The notes under the pieces: generated by a model
Told to the model about the DNA's origin: nothing
The model's input: only the letters and a program-made list of their open reading frames with translations
Databases searched by the model: none
Made by a program: the position numbers and the translations under genes
From: an uncultured Lachnospiraceae bacterium
GTDB lineage: Bacteria > Bacillota > Clostridia > Lachnospirales > Lachnospiraceae
Direction: 5' to 3'
Assembly: GCA_910585625.1 (NCBI GenBank)
Contig: CAJUFQ010000031.1
Span: 1 to 40,749, forward strand
Length of the DNA: 40,749 bases
In this document: positions 6,587-15,221 of the stretch, one piece after another
Position numbering within the stretch: the stretch's first letter is position 1
Layout of the letters: every line of letters begins with the position of its first letter

Positions 6587-8752
6587 ATGAAAAAATTTAT
6601 TTTGACGCTATTTCTGGCGGCAGGCGTCTGCTGGGCAGGAACGGCAGCTGAACTCTCTGCTGCTCAGCCTGCAGCGGAAACCGAAGCAGTTGTACCAGAA
6701 AATGAAGCAGCTATACCGCAGACACATGAGGATTTGTCAGGCGAAGTAATGCAAGAAGGCGGTTTTCTCTCTGGAAACAGCTTTGCAAGGGAACAGGCAC
6801 GGATGTCTGTGCAAACAGACGAAACAGCTGCGCTGTCTGATAAGAAAACGCAGCTTCAGAACTTGCTGCTCACAGCTTGGGATTCCTTCGATGAAGCCTG
6901 TGACCTGACTTCCTTACAACTCACACCGGATGAATTACATACAGCCTATGCGGAAACACTCAATTACCATCCGAAATATTTTTATGTCAGCGGGGCTTAT
7001 TCCTATATTACTTCGGGGAGTTTTGTCACACATGTCATCATTGACTACAACATGGAAGATAAAGCTGCGGCAAAAACAATGCGGGATGCCTACGACAGGA
7101 CTGTGGCCGGCATCGTAAGCAAGGCTGACAAGTCCTGGAGCGATTTGGAGAAAGCACTTTACATCAACGATTATCTGGCACGCAACTGCGAATATGACAA
7201 AACGCTCTCAAAACATACGGCATACGACGTGCTGGTCAATGGTACCGCCGTCTGCCAAGGATACGCGCTCGCGTTCCTGGATTTGGCACATGAGCTGGGG
7301 CTGTCCTGCGAAATCGTGAGCAGCAAGTCCCTGAACCATGCATGGGATATGGTGAAAATTGGGAATTCTTACTATAACGTGGACGTTACCTGGAATGACC
7401 CCGTGAATGACATGCTGGGCAGGGCGCGCCATCTGTTCTTCCTCAAAAGCACTGCTTTTTTCCAGTCAGAATCAGGCGGCCATGCAGGAACGGACTGGAT
7501 CCTGACCGGGGGAATGTCGAAAGATATTGCGTCTGAGGCCAAATATGACAGTTACTTCTGGAATCTTTCAGATACCGGTTTTGACTGCTTAAATGGTTCC
7601 TGGTATGGTTTTGATGGGAAGGGCAGCATCTGCCAATATGCCTGCAATGGGACGGATTTCACATCCGTGAAACCGCTGATAACCATCGATGACGTCTGGA
7701 ACGTAATCGGCAACGATTCTTCTTACTGGCAGGAAAAATACGTGGGAACAGGCTCTTTCGGCGGAAAGTACTATTACTCCGGAAAATGGGACATCACTGA
7801 ATGGAATCCGGCAACCGGGGAAAGCGCCGTTGTTTTCTCCCTGCCGGAAGACCAGAAAAAGACTGGCCACATTTTTGGCATCAATGTCTCTGGCTCCGGG
7901 CAGCTGAAATACCTCCACTCCCCCAGCCCGAACGAAGCGGGAACTGTCTATCTGGCAAAATCATTTGCCCCCACGCAGACAGATTTGTCGAATTTCCAGG
8001 TCGTTCTGGCAAAACAGGAGACTTTTGTCTATAACGGACATGAGAAATGCCCGGAGGTCATCGTGAAAAACGGCTCTATGGTATTGCCGCCGTCTGAATA
8101 TGAAGTAGCTTACAGCCAGAACGTCCATGCAGGAACTGCCGTCGTCACTGTGACAGGAAAAGGGAATCATACCGGGACTGCTACCGGGACATTTAAAATA
8201 CAGAAAGCTGAGAATAAAATAATCATCGGCCAAACCGAGTTTTATCGGCTCACAAAGGCATCGGCCCAGTCCTTGAAATTGCCAAAACTCACTGGCCAAG
8301 GGCTTATAAAATACCAATCAAACAATAAAAATGTGACTGTCAACCAAAAAGGGACTGCTAAAATCAGCAAGAATTTTGCCGGAAAGGCTGTGATTACAGT
8401 AACGGCGGGAAACAGCGATTACAAAACTGTCTCCGAAAAAATCACTCTCACCTTCGTTAAGCTGGCGAACACAAAACTATCCGAGGCAAAAAACCTTCCC
8501 GGCAAGAAAATATCCATAAAATGGAAGAAAGTCCCCAAGGCCTCCGGTTACCAAATCCAATATGCGACAAATAGCAAGATGTCCGGTGCAAAATATATGA
8601 AAGTAATCGGCTCTTCCAAGACAAAAAAGACAATCGTTGGCTTGAAGAAAGGAAAAACCTATTATGTGAAGATACGTACTTACAAAAACATTGGGGGCGT
8701 AGGTCTGTACAACGCATGGTCTTCTGCAAAGAAAGTCAAGATTTTAAAATAA
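6587..8752 (+). CDS. Secreted transglutaminase-like (cysteine protease fold) surface protein
   Basis: A 721-residue exported protein. Residues 1-26 form a signal peptide (MKKFILTLFLAAGVCWAGTA). A transglutaminase-core domain has a complete catalytic triad: C223 (AVCQGYA), H251 (LNHAWDM) and D266 (VDVTWND). Then come a propeller- or strand-rich region, an Ig-like segment (about 480-545) and a Lys-rich fibronectin-like C-terminal module (about 625-721, ending KVKILK), typical of Lachnospiraceae surface proteins. No LPXTG motif is seen. It might cleave or cross-link peptides at the cell wall; the substrate is unknown. It is the only rightward gene in the element and is isolated by its own promoter and a terminator at 8767. 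Its C-terminal module resembles that of the decayed galactanase at 26155. Confidence 0.85.
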   Translation: MKKFILTLFLAAGVCWAGTAAELSAAQPAAETEAVVPENEAAIPQTHEDLSGEVMQEGGFLSGNSFAREQARMSVQTDETAALSDKKTQLQNLLLTAWDSFDEACDLTSLQLTPDELHTAYAETLNYHPKYFYVSGAYSYITSGSFVTHVIIDYNMEDKAAAKTMRDAYDRTVAGIVSKADKSWSDLEKALYINDYLARNCEYDKTLSKHTAYDVLVNGTAVCQGYALAFLDLAHELGLSCEIVSSKSLNHAWDMVKIGNSYYNVDVTWNDPVNDMLGRARHLFFLKSTAFFQSESGGHAGTDWILTGGMSKDIASEAKYDSYFWNLSDTGFDCLNGSWYGFDGKGSICQYACNGTDFTSVKPLITIDDVWNVIGNDSSYWQEKYVGTGSFGGKYYYSGKWDITEWNPATGESAVVFSLPEDQKKTGHIFGINVSGSGQLKYLHSPSPNEAGTVYLAKSFAPTQTDLSNFQVVLAKQETFVYNGHEKCPEVIVKNGSMVLPPSEYEVAYSQNVHAGTAVVTVTGKGNHTGTATGTFKIQKAENKIIIGQTEFYRLTKASAQSLKLPKLTGQGLIKYQSNNKNVTVNQKGTAKISKNFAGKAVITVTAGNSDYKTVSEKITLTFVKLANTKLSEAKNLPGKKISIKWKKVPKASGYQIQYATNSKMSGAKYMKVIGSSKTKKTIVGLKKGKTYYVKIRTYKNIGGVGLYNAWSSAKKVKILK

Positions 8753-8766
8753 GAATATTCGAAAGA

Positions 8767-8799
8767 GGCAGCCGCAAATTTCTTCGCGGCTGCCCTTTA
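8767..8799. terminator. Bidirectional terminator between convergent genes
   Basis: GGCAGCCGC (8767-8775) pairs perfectly with GCGGCTGCC (8786-8794), followed by CTTTAT on the plus strand and CTCTTTC on the minus strand. It sits between the convergent transglutaminase-like gene and the histidine kinase gene. Confidence 0.8.
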
Positions 8800-8817
8800 T
8801 ACACAAAAACCTTAGAT

Positions 8818-10095
8818 TCAAACAAAAATATCCACAATATACCGTCCGTTTTCCGCTTTGCATTCATAGCTCCCCTTGTATTTTCCTACAACAGCCCGCA
8901 CGTTCCCGAGGCCAAATCCATGATTTCTGCAATCTTTCTTCGTTGTAGCCGGCATCCCATTGCGGAATCTCAGTTCCCCTTCCATCGTGTTTTCCATATA
9001 GATATTCAGGGTTCTCTCCCCTTGCTGCACCTCAAAGACAATTTCTCCCTGGCCACCCTGCAAATTTGCCGTGGCTTCCACAGCGTTCCTCACAAGATTT
9101 GAGACAATAATGCATAAATCCCGCTGTGAGACTGCCTGCTCCTCATACATATAGCCTCTCACTGTAACCTTGCATGTTTCACGGACCGGAAGAAAATAAT
9201 AATTGATAATCGTGTTGACAATGTCGTTGCCTACATCGTACTGCCGCTCGCTGATGCCTGAAATTTCCCCCAGCATTTCCGCCAAGTACTCCTTAAGCTT
9301 CCCGTACTCCCCGCTCTCGGAATAACTTTTCAGCTCCAAAAGCTCTGCAATGAGGTCATGCCGGAATTGCCGCGTGTCCTGCTCTTTTTTCAGGAGCTGC
9401 GCAAAGTACTCCCGCTGCTGCTCGTTCTGCCGCTCCAGGATTTCCACCTGCATGGAATAATTCTGCGTGCCGTTGAAATAGTAAACCAGGGCAAACAGCA
9501 GGACAATGGACGCCACGCTGCCGAACGCGACGAGAAGCCCCAGATATTTCAGTGGCCCGCCAAAAGACAGCTCTATCAAGTACCAGCTGATAACATTCAT
9601 CAGCAATGCCAGAAGATACACGATGGCTGCGGCAACTGCCTGGATGCGCGCGGACAGGCGAAAAATATCGTGTGTTCCTTTTCTGGCAGTGAAAAAATAA
9701 TACCCCCACAGCAGAAGGACGATTAACGCTGCATGGGCAACCATTTGCGCCTTGTCCCCAAGTTCAAAAAATACCCTCAGGATGCAGTCGCAGATTCCCT
9801 CTATAAGCGTCAAAACAGCAAAGGCTGACAAGAACAGCTTTAGATTCTCCCGGAAAGATAGCGGAAAGGAGAAAAAAAGCACAACACTGCAAACCAGGAA
9901 CAGCAAAACCCGCCGGTAATCAAACAGCCATTCCTGCCAGTCCAGGCATAACCAAGCCAGCGCCAGCACAGAAACCACCAATCCGGCAGCTTTTGCCGTG
10001 GAAACCCGCGGCTTCTTCCCAAAGACCACAACGTAAAAGGAAACATATTCCAGCGCCGTAAGCAGACAGAATGCCGCCGTCCAGATTTTTTCCAT
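8818..10095 (-). CDS. GHKL-family sensor histidine kinase (AgrC/VirS-like)
   Basis: A 425-residue membrane kinase. The N-terminal half has about six hydrophobic segments, followed by a coiled region, the H-box RQFRHDLIAELLELKSY (His-Asp pair as in AgrC-type kinases), the N-box IIVSNLVRNAVEAT and a glycine box HGFGLGNVRAVV of the HATPase_c_5 type. This architecture usually pairs with LytTR response regulators, and such a regulator lies two genes upstream at 11410. The frame is open to 10137, but the ATG at 10095 has a near-perfect AAGGAGG site. It is 60 bp downstream of the secreted sensor-like gene on the same strand. The signal sensed is unknown; no peptide pheromone gene was found in the element. 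Confidence 0.9.
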   Translation of the reverse strand: MEKIWTAAFCLLTALEYVSFYVVVFGKKPRVSTAKAAGLVVSVLALAWLCLDWQEWLFDYRRVLLFLVCSVVLFFSFPLSFRENLKLFLSAFAVLTLIEGICDCILRVFFELGDKAQMVAHAALIVLLLWGYYFFTARKGTHDIFRLSARIQAVAAAIVYLLALLMNVISWYLIELSFGGPLKYLGLLVAFGSVASIVLLFALVYYFNGTQNYSMQVEILERQNEQQREYFAQLLKKEQDTRQFRHDLIAELLELKSYSESGEYGKLKEYLAEMLGEISGISERQYDVGNDIVNTIINYYFLPVRETCKVTVRGYMYEEQAVSQRDLCIIVSNLVRNAVEATANLQGGQGEIVFEVQQGERTLNIYMENTMEGELRFRNGMPATTKKDCRNHGFGLGNVRAVVGKYKGSYECKAENGRYIVDIFV

Positions 10096-10155
10096 ACTTC
10101 CTCCTTCCTGCCGCTGCCAGCCAGGCAGATTACCCACCTGGCTGATTGCGGGCCG

Positions 10156-11232
10156 TTATTTGACAAACATATCGGAAATCCTGTGGTCGTCGTCTGTTTC
10201 TGCTTCAATTATTGCTTCGCTGAGTTTTCTGCATGACCCATCCTCTGTAAGCTGGTATTTTAAGACCTTGGCCACCGGCTCCTGCTGCAGCATATAGAAT
10301 GTCCCATCCCGCAGATAGCTTTGCAAAGTGTTTTCTGCAATGTGGTAGGCTGCTTCAATTTCTCCCGTTTCCGGGCAGAAACAATAAATATCCGTCTCGC
10401 TGGAATTCACTTCGCAGTCCACGACGTAGACCCGGCCTTGATCGATCAGCACCTGGCACGCTTCCTTTCCCGGCAGTCCTATCTGCCGCATCTCATTCTT
10501 ATGGGGATTGTAAACACAGAGCTTATCACCATGCGGTATATACATCTCCCCGCCGTGCCACTGTGCATACCCCAACGTGCTTCCCGCCAGTTCTTCCGTG
10601 ACGTCGAGAAGCTTCTCCTGGCTCCCGTCCTTTATATCAGCACGGCAAAGAACATATTTTTCCTCTTTGGCATCATACCCCTCTGTGTCTGCTGTCTCCT
10701 CCGAAATGAAATATACGCCATACCCATCGACACTGATGCAAAGCCCAGGGGATTCCGCTTCAAGCTTAAGGGAAACGTTCTCTCTCTCCTCAAAGGGGCA
10801 GTATTCGATACTTGGCTCTGCGCGATTGCTGAATGCAAAAATCCCATGCTCATTTACACGGAAATCCTCTATGATGCCCCCATCAAATGAGTATTCTTTC
10901 CATTCCCCAGTCTGCAGATTCATGGCTGCTACTGCGCATTTGTTGGGTTTCATGGTATTCCCAGCCAGCTGCACGTAAAGCACGCCATCCTCAATCTGCA
11001 CTGGCGTGGAGCCAAAGCTGCCCACCCCATGGTATGGGCATCTTAACGTATCTGTCTCCTGCAAATCCTCATCCAGCAGATAGAGGTAGGTCGTCCCTAC
11101 ATTTGCGCTGTCAATCACGCCAACCGTATAGGGGGCTTCCGGCGTCTTCTTTGCCGGCTTCCCTGCACATCTTGCGAAGACGACTGCCATCATCAGGAAA
11201 ACGGCACACATCAGTTTCAGCTGCAATTTCAT
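10156..11232 (-). CDS. Exported propeller-like protein, probable sensor partner of the kinase
   Basis: I do not recognise a named family. The 358-residue product has an N-terminal hydrophobic signal (LKLMCAVFLMMAVVFARC) with a Cys directly after it, so it may be a lipoprotein, although A-R before the Cys is a poor lipobox. The remainder is a run of strand-turn repeats (patterns such as YLYLLDEDLQETDTLRC, KCAVAAMNLQTGEW, KLCVYNPHKNEM, DIYCFCPETGEI) that look like the blades of a beta-propeller, as in DUF5050-type proteins. GGAG lies 9 bases before the ATG at 11232. It is followed by the kinase gene, which suggests it presents or senses an external signal for the kinase. Function is inferred from position only. 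Confidence 0.65.
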   Translation of the reverse strand: MKLQLKLMCAVFLMMAVVFARCAGKPAKKTPEAPYTVGVIDSANVGTTYLYLLDEDLQETDTLRCPYHGVGSFGSTPVQIEDGVLYVQLAGNTMKPNKCAVAAMNLQTGEWKEYSFDGGIIEDFRVNEHGIFAFSNRAEPSIEYCPFEERENVSLKLEAESPGLCISVDGYGVYFISEETADTEGYDAKEEKYVLCRADIKDGSQEKLLDVTEELAGSTLGYAQWHGGEMYIPHGDKLCVYNPHKNEMRQIGLPGKEACQVLIDQGRVYVVDCEVNSSETDIYCFCPETGEIEAAYHIAENTLQSYLRDGTFYMLQQEPVAKVLKYQLTEDGSCRKLSEAIIEAETDDDHRISDMFVK

Positions 11233-11266
11233 AAGCATCCTCTCCTTCACACCTGATTAGGAAAGT

Positions 11267-11296
11267 CTGTACTTTCACACGTCGATCCTGAACGGT
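11267..11296 (-). promoter_or_regulatory. Candidate LytTR-regulator binding site (direct repeats)
   Basis: On the minus strand ACCGTTCAG (11296-11288) fully matches the LytTR half-site pattern [TA][AC][CA]GTTN[AG][TG]. AAAGTACAG (11275-11267) matches eight of nine positions. The two start 21 bases apart, the usual 9+12 spacing. They lie directly upstream of the sensor-kinase genes and just after the LytTR regulator gene, so self-regulation is plausible. The pair is also enclosed by TTAGGAAAG (11257-11265) and CTTTCCTAA (11297-11305), a perfect inverted repeat. Confidence 0.5.
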
Positions 11297-11302
11297 CTTT
11301 CC

Positions 11303-11335
11303 TAAAAAAATAAACTGCTATGTTCTATCAGCAGT
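11303..11335 (-). terminator. Terminator after the LytTR regulator gene
   Basis: Reading left, ACTGCT (11335-11330) pairs with AGCAGT (11319-11314) and is followed by TTTATTTTTTT. The stem is short but the T tract is strong. It would end the iorA-to-regulator transcript before the sensor-kinase pair. Confidence 0.6.
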
Positions 11336-11409
11336 CTATTCCAAAACAAATTGTTTTTCAACCATTCTCCCTGCAAGCGGCCATAAAACTATGTGAACGG
11401 CCATACGGC

Positions 11410-12120
11410 CTATCTCCGCCTCGTGTCGTATACCCTATACGCCTGCTGCAGCCCTGTCCGCTTTCTCCTGGCAACCGGGACTTTCTCCCCGCTTACCAGG
11501 ATTGCCATATCGCTTCCGATATCGGCAATCTTCCCCAGATTCACGATATAACTCCTGTGGCAGGCAAAAAACATCCGTAAATCCAGCTCTTCCATCCACG
11601 CTTTCAGAGGCTTTTCACTTCGGTATTCTTCCTGTTTTGTAAAAATGCGCACGGTATTGCCATCCGCCATAAAATAAAGAATATCGCGCTGTACAATCTT
11701 ATAAGAGACATTATCCCGGCAAGCCTGGATTTCTCCCATCCCGGTCATGCGTTCCCGTACTTCATCCACCGCTTCATAAAGCTCATCTGCAAAAATCGGT
11801 TTTGTAACAAAACGGAACGCACCTATCTGAAATGCCTCCTTAAACCGCTCTGCCTTGCTTGTGAGCATCACGATCTTATAGCTGATCCCTCTTGCATTTA
11901 AGACACGCGCCGCCTCTATCCCGTCCATCTTTGGCATATCGATATCCAGCAGCAGGAAATCTATCTCTTTCTCAAAAGCTAAGAGTTCCTGTGCTGAATA
12001 GATATGGTACAATTCCAATATAATGCCATGTTTTTCCGCATATTCTTCCAGCAGCCGCCTCACGACGCCATGCACAGAGCGTTCGTCGTCGCAGACTGCC
12101 GCCTTTATGCTTCCTTCCAT
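11410..12120 (-). CDS. LytTR-family response regulator
   Basis: A 236-residue two-domain response regulator. The receiver domain has the acidic pair CDDE (11-12), the phosphoacceptor D59 in LLLDIDMPKMDG, the conserved Thr/Ser in VMLTSKAE and Lys in FVTKPI. The C-terminal LytTR domain (about 135-236) shows SYKIVQRDILYFMADGN and FFACHRSYIVNLGKI. Such regulators bind paired 9-bp direct repeats, and a matching pair lies at 11267-11296. GGAGG lies only 3 bases before the ATG at 12120; a TTG at 12147 would add nine residues. The gene starts 48 bp after the acyl-CoA synthetase gene on the same strand, so it is probably part of the ior operon, linking that pathway to the kinase/sensor pair downstream. 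Confidence 0.92.
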   Translation of the reverse strand: MEGSIKAAVCDDERSVHGVVRRLLEEYAEKHGIILELYHIYSAQELLAFEKEIDFLLLDIDMPKMDGIEAARVLNARGISYKIVMLTSKAERFKEAFQIGAFRFVTKPIFADELYEAVDEVRERMTGMGEIQACRDNVSYKIVQRDILYFMADGNTVRIFTKQEEYRSEKPLKAWMEELDLRMFFACHRSYIVNLGKIADIGSDMAILVSGEKVPVARRKRTGLQQAYRVYDTRRR

Positions 12121-12168
12121 CGTCCTCCCTATTCCTTGCCCTGCCAAACAGCAAAACAGCTCTGTTTC

Positions 12169-13803
12169 CTATGTCTCGTTCTGCTGCGCCACAAGATGCT
12201 CGACGCCGTATTTCTTGCGGAGCGCCGGCTTTTCCAGCTTCCCTGTGGCGTTCCTGGGCACGTCTGCAAAAATAATCTTTTTGGGACGCTTGTACCTGGG
12301 CAGCTCCATGCAGAATTCATTAATCTCTTCTTCCGTGCATTCCATTCCCTTCTTAACGGAAATAATAGCGCCGGTAATTTCGCCCAGACGTTCGTCCGGC
12401 AGGCCAATGACCGCCACATCCTGCACCTTCTGGTGGGCGCTCAGGAAATTTTCAATCTGCACCGGATAAATATTCTCGCCTCCGCTGACAATCACGTCCT
12501 TCTTACGGTCAACCAGGAAATAAAAGCCGTCCTCATCCTGCTTGGCCATGTCCCCGGTATACAGCCAGCCGTCTCTCAGGGTCTCTTCCGTCGCCTTAGG
12601 GTCGTTATAGTAACAAGTCATGACGCCCGGGCCCTTCACGCACAATTCCCCTACGTCTCCCTGCGGGACTTCTTTGCCATTTTCATCCACTATCTTGCAC
12701 TCCCAGCGGTAACCTGGGATGCCGATTGCGCCTACTTTATGGATATTTTCAATTCCAAGATGCACGCAGCCGGGGCCCGTTGACTCCGACAGCCCATAAT
12801 TGGTGTCATACATATGATCAGGGAAATAGGTCTTCCAGTGTTTGATCAGAGACTGCGGCACTGGCTGCGCCCCGATATGCATCAGCCTCCATTGGCTGAG
12901 GTCATAATCTTCTAACTTAACGTCGCCCCTGTCAAGCGCGCTCAAAATATCCTGCGCCCACGGAACCAGAAGCCACACAATCGTGCAATGCTCCTTTGAC
13001 ACGGCATCCAGTATGATTTCCGGCGTCGTCCCTTTTAAGAGGACTGCTTTGCTCCCTGCGCACAGGCTTCCCATCCAATGGAACTTCGCACCCGTATGGT
13101 AAAGGGGCGGGATACACAAAAACACATCCTCCCGGTCGGTCAGATGGTGTCTCTGCTCCATCTGCGCCGCCTGCAGCAAACTTTCATGGTTATGCAAGAT
13201 TGCCTTCGGAAACCCGGTCGTCCCAGATGAGAAATAGATTGCCGCATCGTCCTCATCTTCCAGGCGAACCAATGGAGCCTGGCTTGAACAGTCCGCCACC
13301 AGCTCACGGTATCCCTCCGCAAAAGTCGGGCATCCATCCCCCACATAGATGAGAAGCCGTCCTTTGCTCAGTTCTTCCTCAATCGATTCGATACGCCCGA
13401 TAAACTCTGAGCCGAAAAACAGGACATGAACCTCCGCCAAATCCGCACAATACTGAATTTCTTCCGCTGAAAAACGGAAGTTAAAAGGAACCGCGATTGC
13501 TCCGGTCTTTAATATCCCAAAATAAATTGGCAGCCACTCCAGGCAGTTGAACATGAGGATTGCCACACGGTCTCCTTTTTTGATGCCTCTCCCAATCAGC
13601 ATATTGGCCACACGGTTTGCCTTCTCGTCAAAAATACTCCATGTAATCTCCCTGCGGTACGGCTGTGAGGACGTCTGCTGAACCAGGTTGTACTCTTTCC
13701 AGGTAGTCTTCCTCGTATCTTGCAGCAATGGGTTCAGCTCCACCAAAGCCACCTCATCACTATATAATTTGTGGTTTCTCTCCAGTAAATCCGTTACCGG
13801 CAT
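12169..13803 (-). CDS. AMP-forming acyl-CoA synthetase (class I adenylate-forming)
   Basis: A 544-residue ligase that would activate a carboxylic acid through an acyl-AMP to its CoA thioester. All core motifs are present: the phosphate loop YFSSGTTGFPKA, the adenine motif YGLSESTGPG, YTGDM, the hinge region RKKDVIVSGGENIYP and the C-terminal catalytic lysine in NATGKLEK. The ATG at 13803 starts the conserved region after AAAGGAAG; the longer frame to 13839 would need a GTG/TTG with no site. It lies 93 bp after the phenylacetate-CoA ligase in the same orientation. Substrate is unknown; the context (iorAB, paaK) suggests an aromatic or branched acid made from amino acids. It is distinct in type from the PaaK-like neighbour. 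Confidence 0.9.
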   Translation of the reverse strand: MPVTDLLERNHKLYSDEVALVELNPLLQDTRKTTWKEYNLVQQTSSQPYRREITWSIFDEKANRVANMLIGRGIKKGDRVAILMFNCLEWLPIYFGILKTGAIAVPFNFRFSAEEIQYCADLAEVHVLFFGSEFIGRIESIEEELSKGRLLIYVGDGCPTFAEGYRELVADCSSQAPLVRLEDEDDAAIYFSSGTTGFPKAILHNHESLLQAAQMEQRHHLTDREDVFLCIPPLYHTGAKFHWMGSLCAGSKAVLLKGTTPEIILDAVSKEHCTIVWLLVPWAQDILSALDRGDVKLEDYDLSQWRLMHIGAQPVPQSLIKHWKTYFPDHMYDTNYGLSESTGPGCVHLGIENIHKVGAIGIPGYRWECKIVDENGKEVPQGDVGELCVKGPGVMTCYYNDPKATEETLRDGWLYTGDMAKQDEDGFYFLVDRKKDVIVSGGENIYPVQIENFLSAHQKVQDVAVIGLPDERLGEITGAIISVKKGMECTEEEINEFCMELPRYKRPKKIIFADVPRNATGKLEKPALRKKYGVEHLVAQQNET

Positions 13804-13850
13804 AATCCAATACTTCCTTTCTTCTGTTTTTTGTACCAAATATATAGCAA

Positions 13851-13879
13851 ATACTGACGCATAAAACTTGCGCCAGTAT
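13851..13879 (-). repeat. Intergenic stem-loop between the two CoA-ligase genes
   Basis: ATACTGACGC (13851-13860) and GCGCCAGTAT (13870-13879) form a 10-bp stem with one mismatch. No T tract follows, so it is more likely an mRNA-processing or stability element than a terminator. Confidence 0.5.
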
Positions 13880-13896
13880 CATAATCCATCACTTCT

Positions 13897-15201
13897 TTAC
13901 TGATACAGATTCCTCTTATCGATAACACGGACAGCCTTGCCCTCGCTTCTTGCAATACTCTTAGGCTCCACAACCTTCACGTCAGCTTTAATGCCAAGCA
14001 TGGATTTTAAGCCGCTGGTAATCTTCCTCTCCCGTTCCGGCACGGTCAGGTTGCTGTCTTTTGCCATCTCCGGAGTCAGCTCTACTTGGACTTCCATCGT
14101 ATCATTATTGCCGATACGGTCGACAATTATCTGATAATTCGCCTGGTATCCCTGGTTCAAGAGGACTGCCTCAATCTGGGAAGGCCATACATTTACGCCC
14201 TTGACAACCATCATGTCATCGCTTCTTCCCTTCGGCTTCATCATGCGCACATGGGTACGCCCGCAAGAACAGCGTTTCCTGGTAAGGCGGCACAGATCGC
14301 GCGTCCGGTAACGCAGAAGCGGGAATGCCTTCTTGGTGATGCAGGTAAATACAAGCTCGCCAACCTCACCTTCCGGAAGCACTTCGCCAGTGCCAGGGTT
14401 GATGATTTCCGCAATGAAATGGTCTTCCTGCACATGCATACCCGCCTGCTCCTCGCATTCAAAAGACACGCCTGGGCCGGAAATCTCTGTCAGCCCATAG
14501 ATATCATATGCCTTGATGCCAAGGGACTGCTCTATATTACGGCGCATCTGTTCCGTCCACGGCTCCGCACCGAAAATTCCTGCTTTTAAATGTATCTTAT
14601 CCTTTAACCCTCTCTCGTTCACTGCCTCGCCGAGGTTAGCCGCATAAGACGGCGTACAACAGAGAATTGTGGATTCCAGATCCATCATGAACTGCAGCTG
14701 CCGCTCCGTATTACCTGAAGACATGGGCAAAGTCAGGCATCCCACTTTATGTGAGCCCCCGTTCAATCCCGGGCCCCCGGTAAACAGGCCATACCCATAG
14801 CAAACATGGCAGACATCCTCCTTGGTACCCCCTGCAGCCACAATCGCCCTTGCGCAGCACTCTTCCCAGACCTCAATGTCCTCCTGGGTATAGAAGGCGA
14901 CGACACGGCGGCCAGTCGTTCCGCTGGTCGATTGGATGCGTACACATTCCTCCAACGGCACGCCCAGAAGGCCATAAGGGTACTGGTCGCGGAGGTCGTC
15001 CTTCGTGATGAAAGGAAGCTTATGCAAATCGTCAATCCCCTTGATGTCCGATGGCTTTACGCCTGCCCGGTTCATCTTATCATGATAGAACTTCACATTG
15101 TCATATACAAACCGGACCTGCTCCACCAGCCTTTCGCTCTGGAGTTCCTGAAGCTGATCCAAAGGCATAGTTTCAATTTCTGGTTGGTAATAATTTTTCA
15201 T
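13897..15201 (-). CDS. paaK: Phenylacetate-CoA ligase
   Basis: A 434-residue PaaK-family ligase, the usual length, converting phenylacetate or a related arylacetate, ATP and CoA to arylacetyl-CoA. Motifs seen: QSTSGTTGRRVV (phosphate loop), YGYGLFTGG, YGLTEISGPGVS (adenine motif), RYRTRDLC, and the C-terminal domain with KGVNVWPSQIE and a final ARSEGKAVRVIDKR containing the catalytic lysine. GGAG lies 6 bases before the ATG at 15201; the frame opens further upstream to 15306 but overlaps iorB. It starts 20 bp after iorB. PaaK next to iorAB is a common pairing, thought to interconvert the free acid and the CoA ester made by the oxidoreductase. Confidence 0.94.
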   Translation of the reverse strand: MKNYYQPEIETMPLDQLQELQSERLVEQVRFVYDNVKFYHDKMNRAGVKPSDIKGIDDLHKLPFITKDDLRDQYPYGLLGVPLEECVRIQSTSGTTGRRVVAFYTQEDIEVWEECCARAIVAAGGTKEDVCHVCYGYGLFTGGPGLNGGSHKVGCLTLPMSSGNTERQLQFMMDLESTILCCTPSYAANLGEAVNERGLKDKIHLKAGIFGAEPWTEQMRRNIEQSLGIKAYDIYGLTEISGPGVSFECEEQAGMHVQEDHFIAEIINPGTGEVLPEGEVGELVFTCITKKAFPLLRYRTRDLCRLTRKRCSCGRTHVRMMKPKGRSDDMMVVKGVNVWPSQIEAVLLNQGYQANYQIIVDRIGNNDTMEVQVELTPEMAKDSNLTVPERERKITSGLKSMLGIKADVKVVEPKSIARSEGKAVRVIDKRNLYQ

Positions 15202-15221
15202 TTCTGTCTCCATTCGTATTA

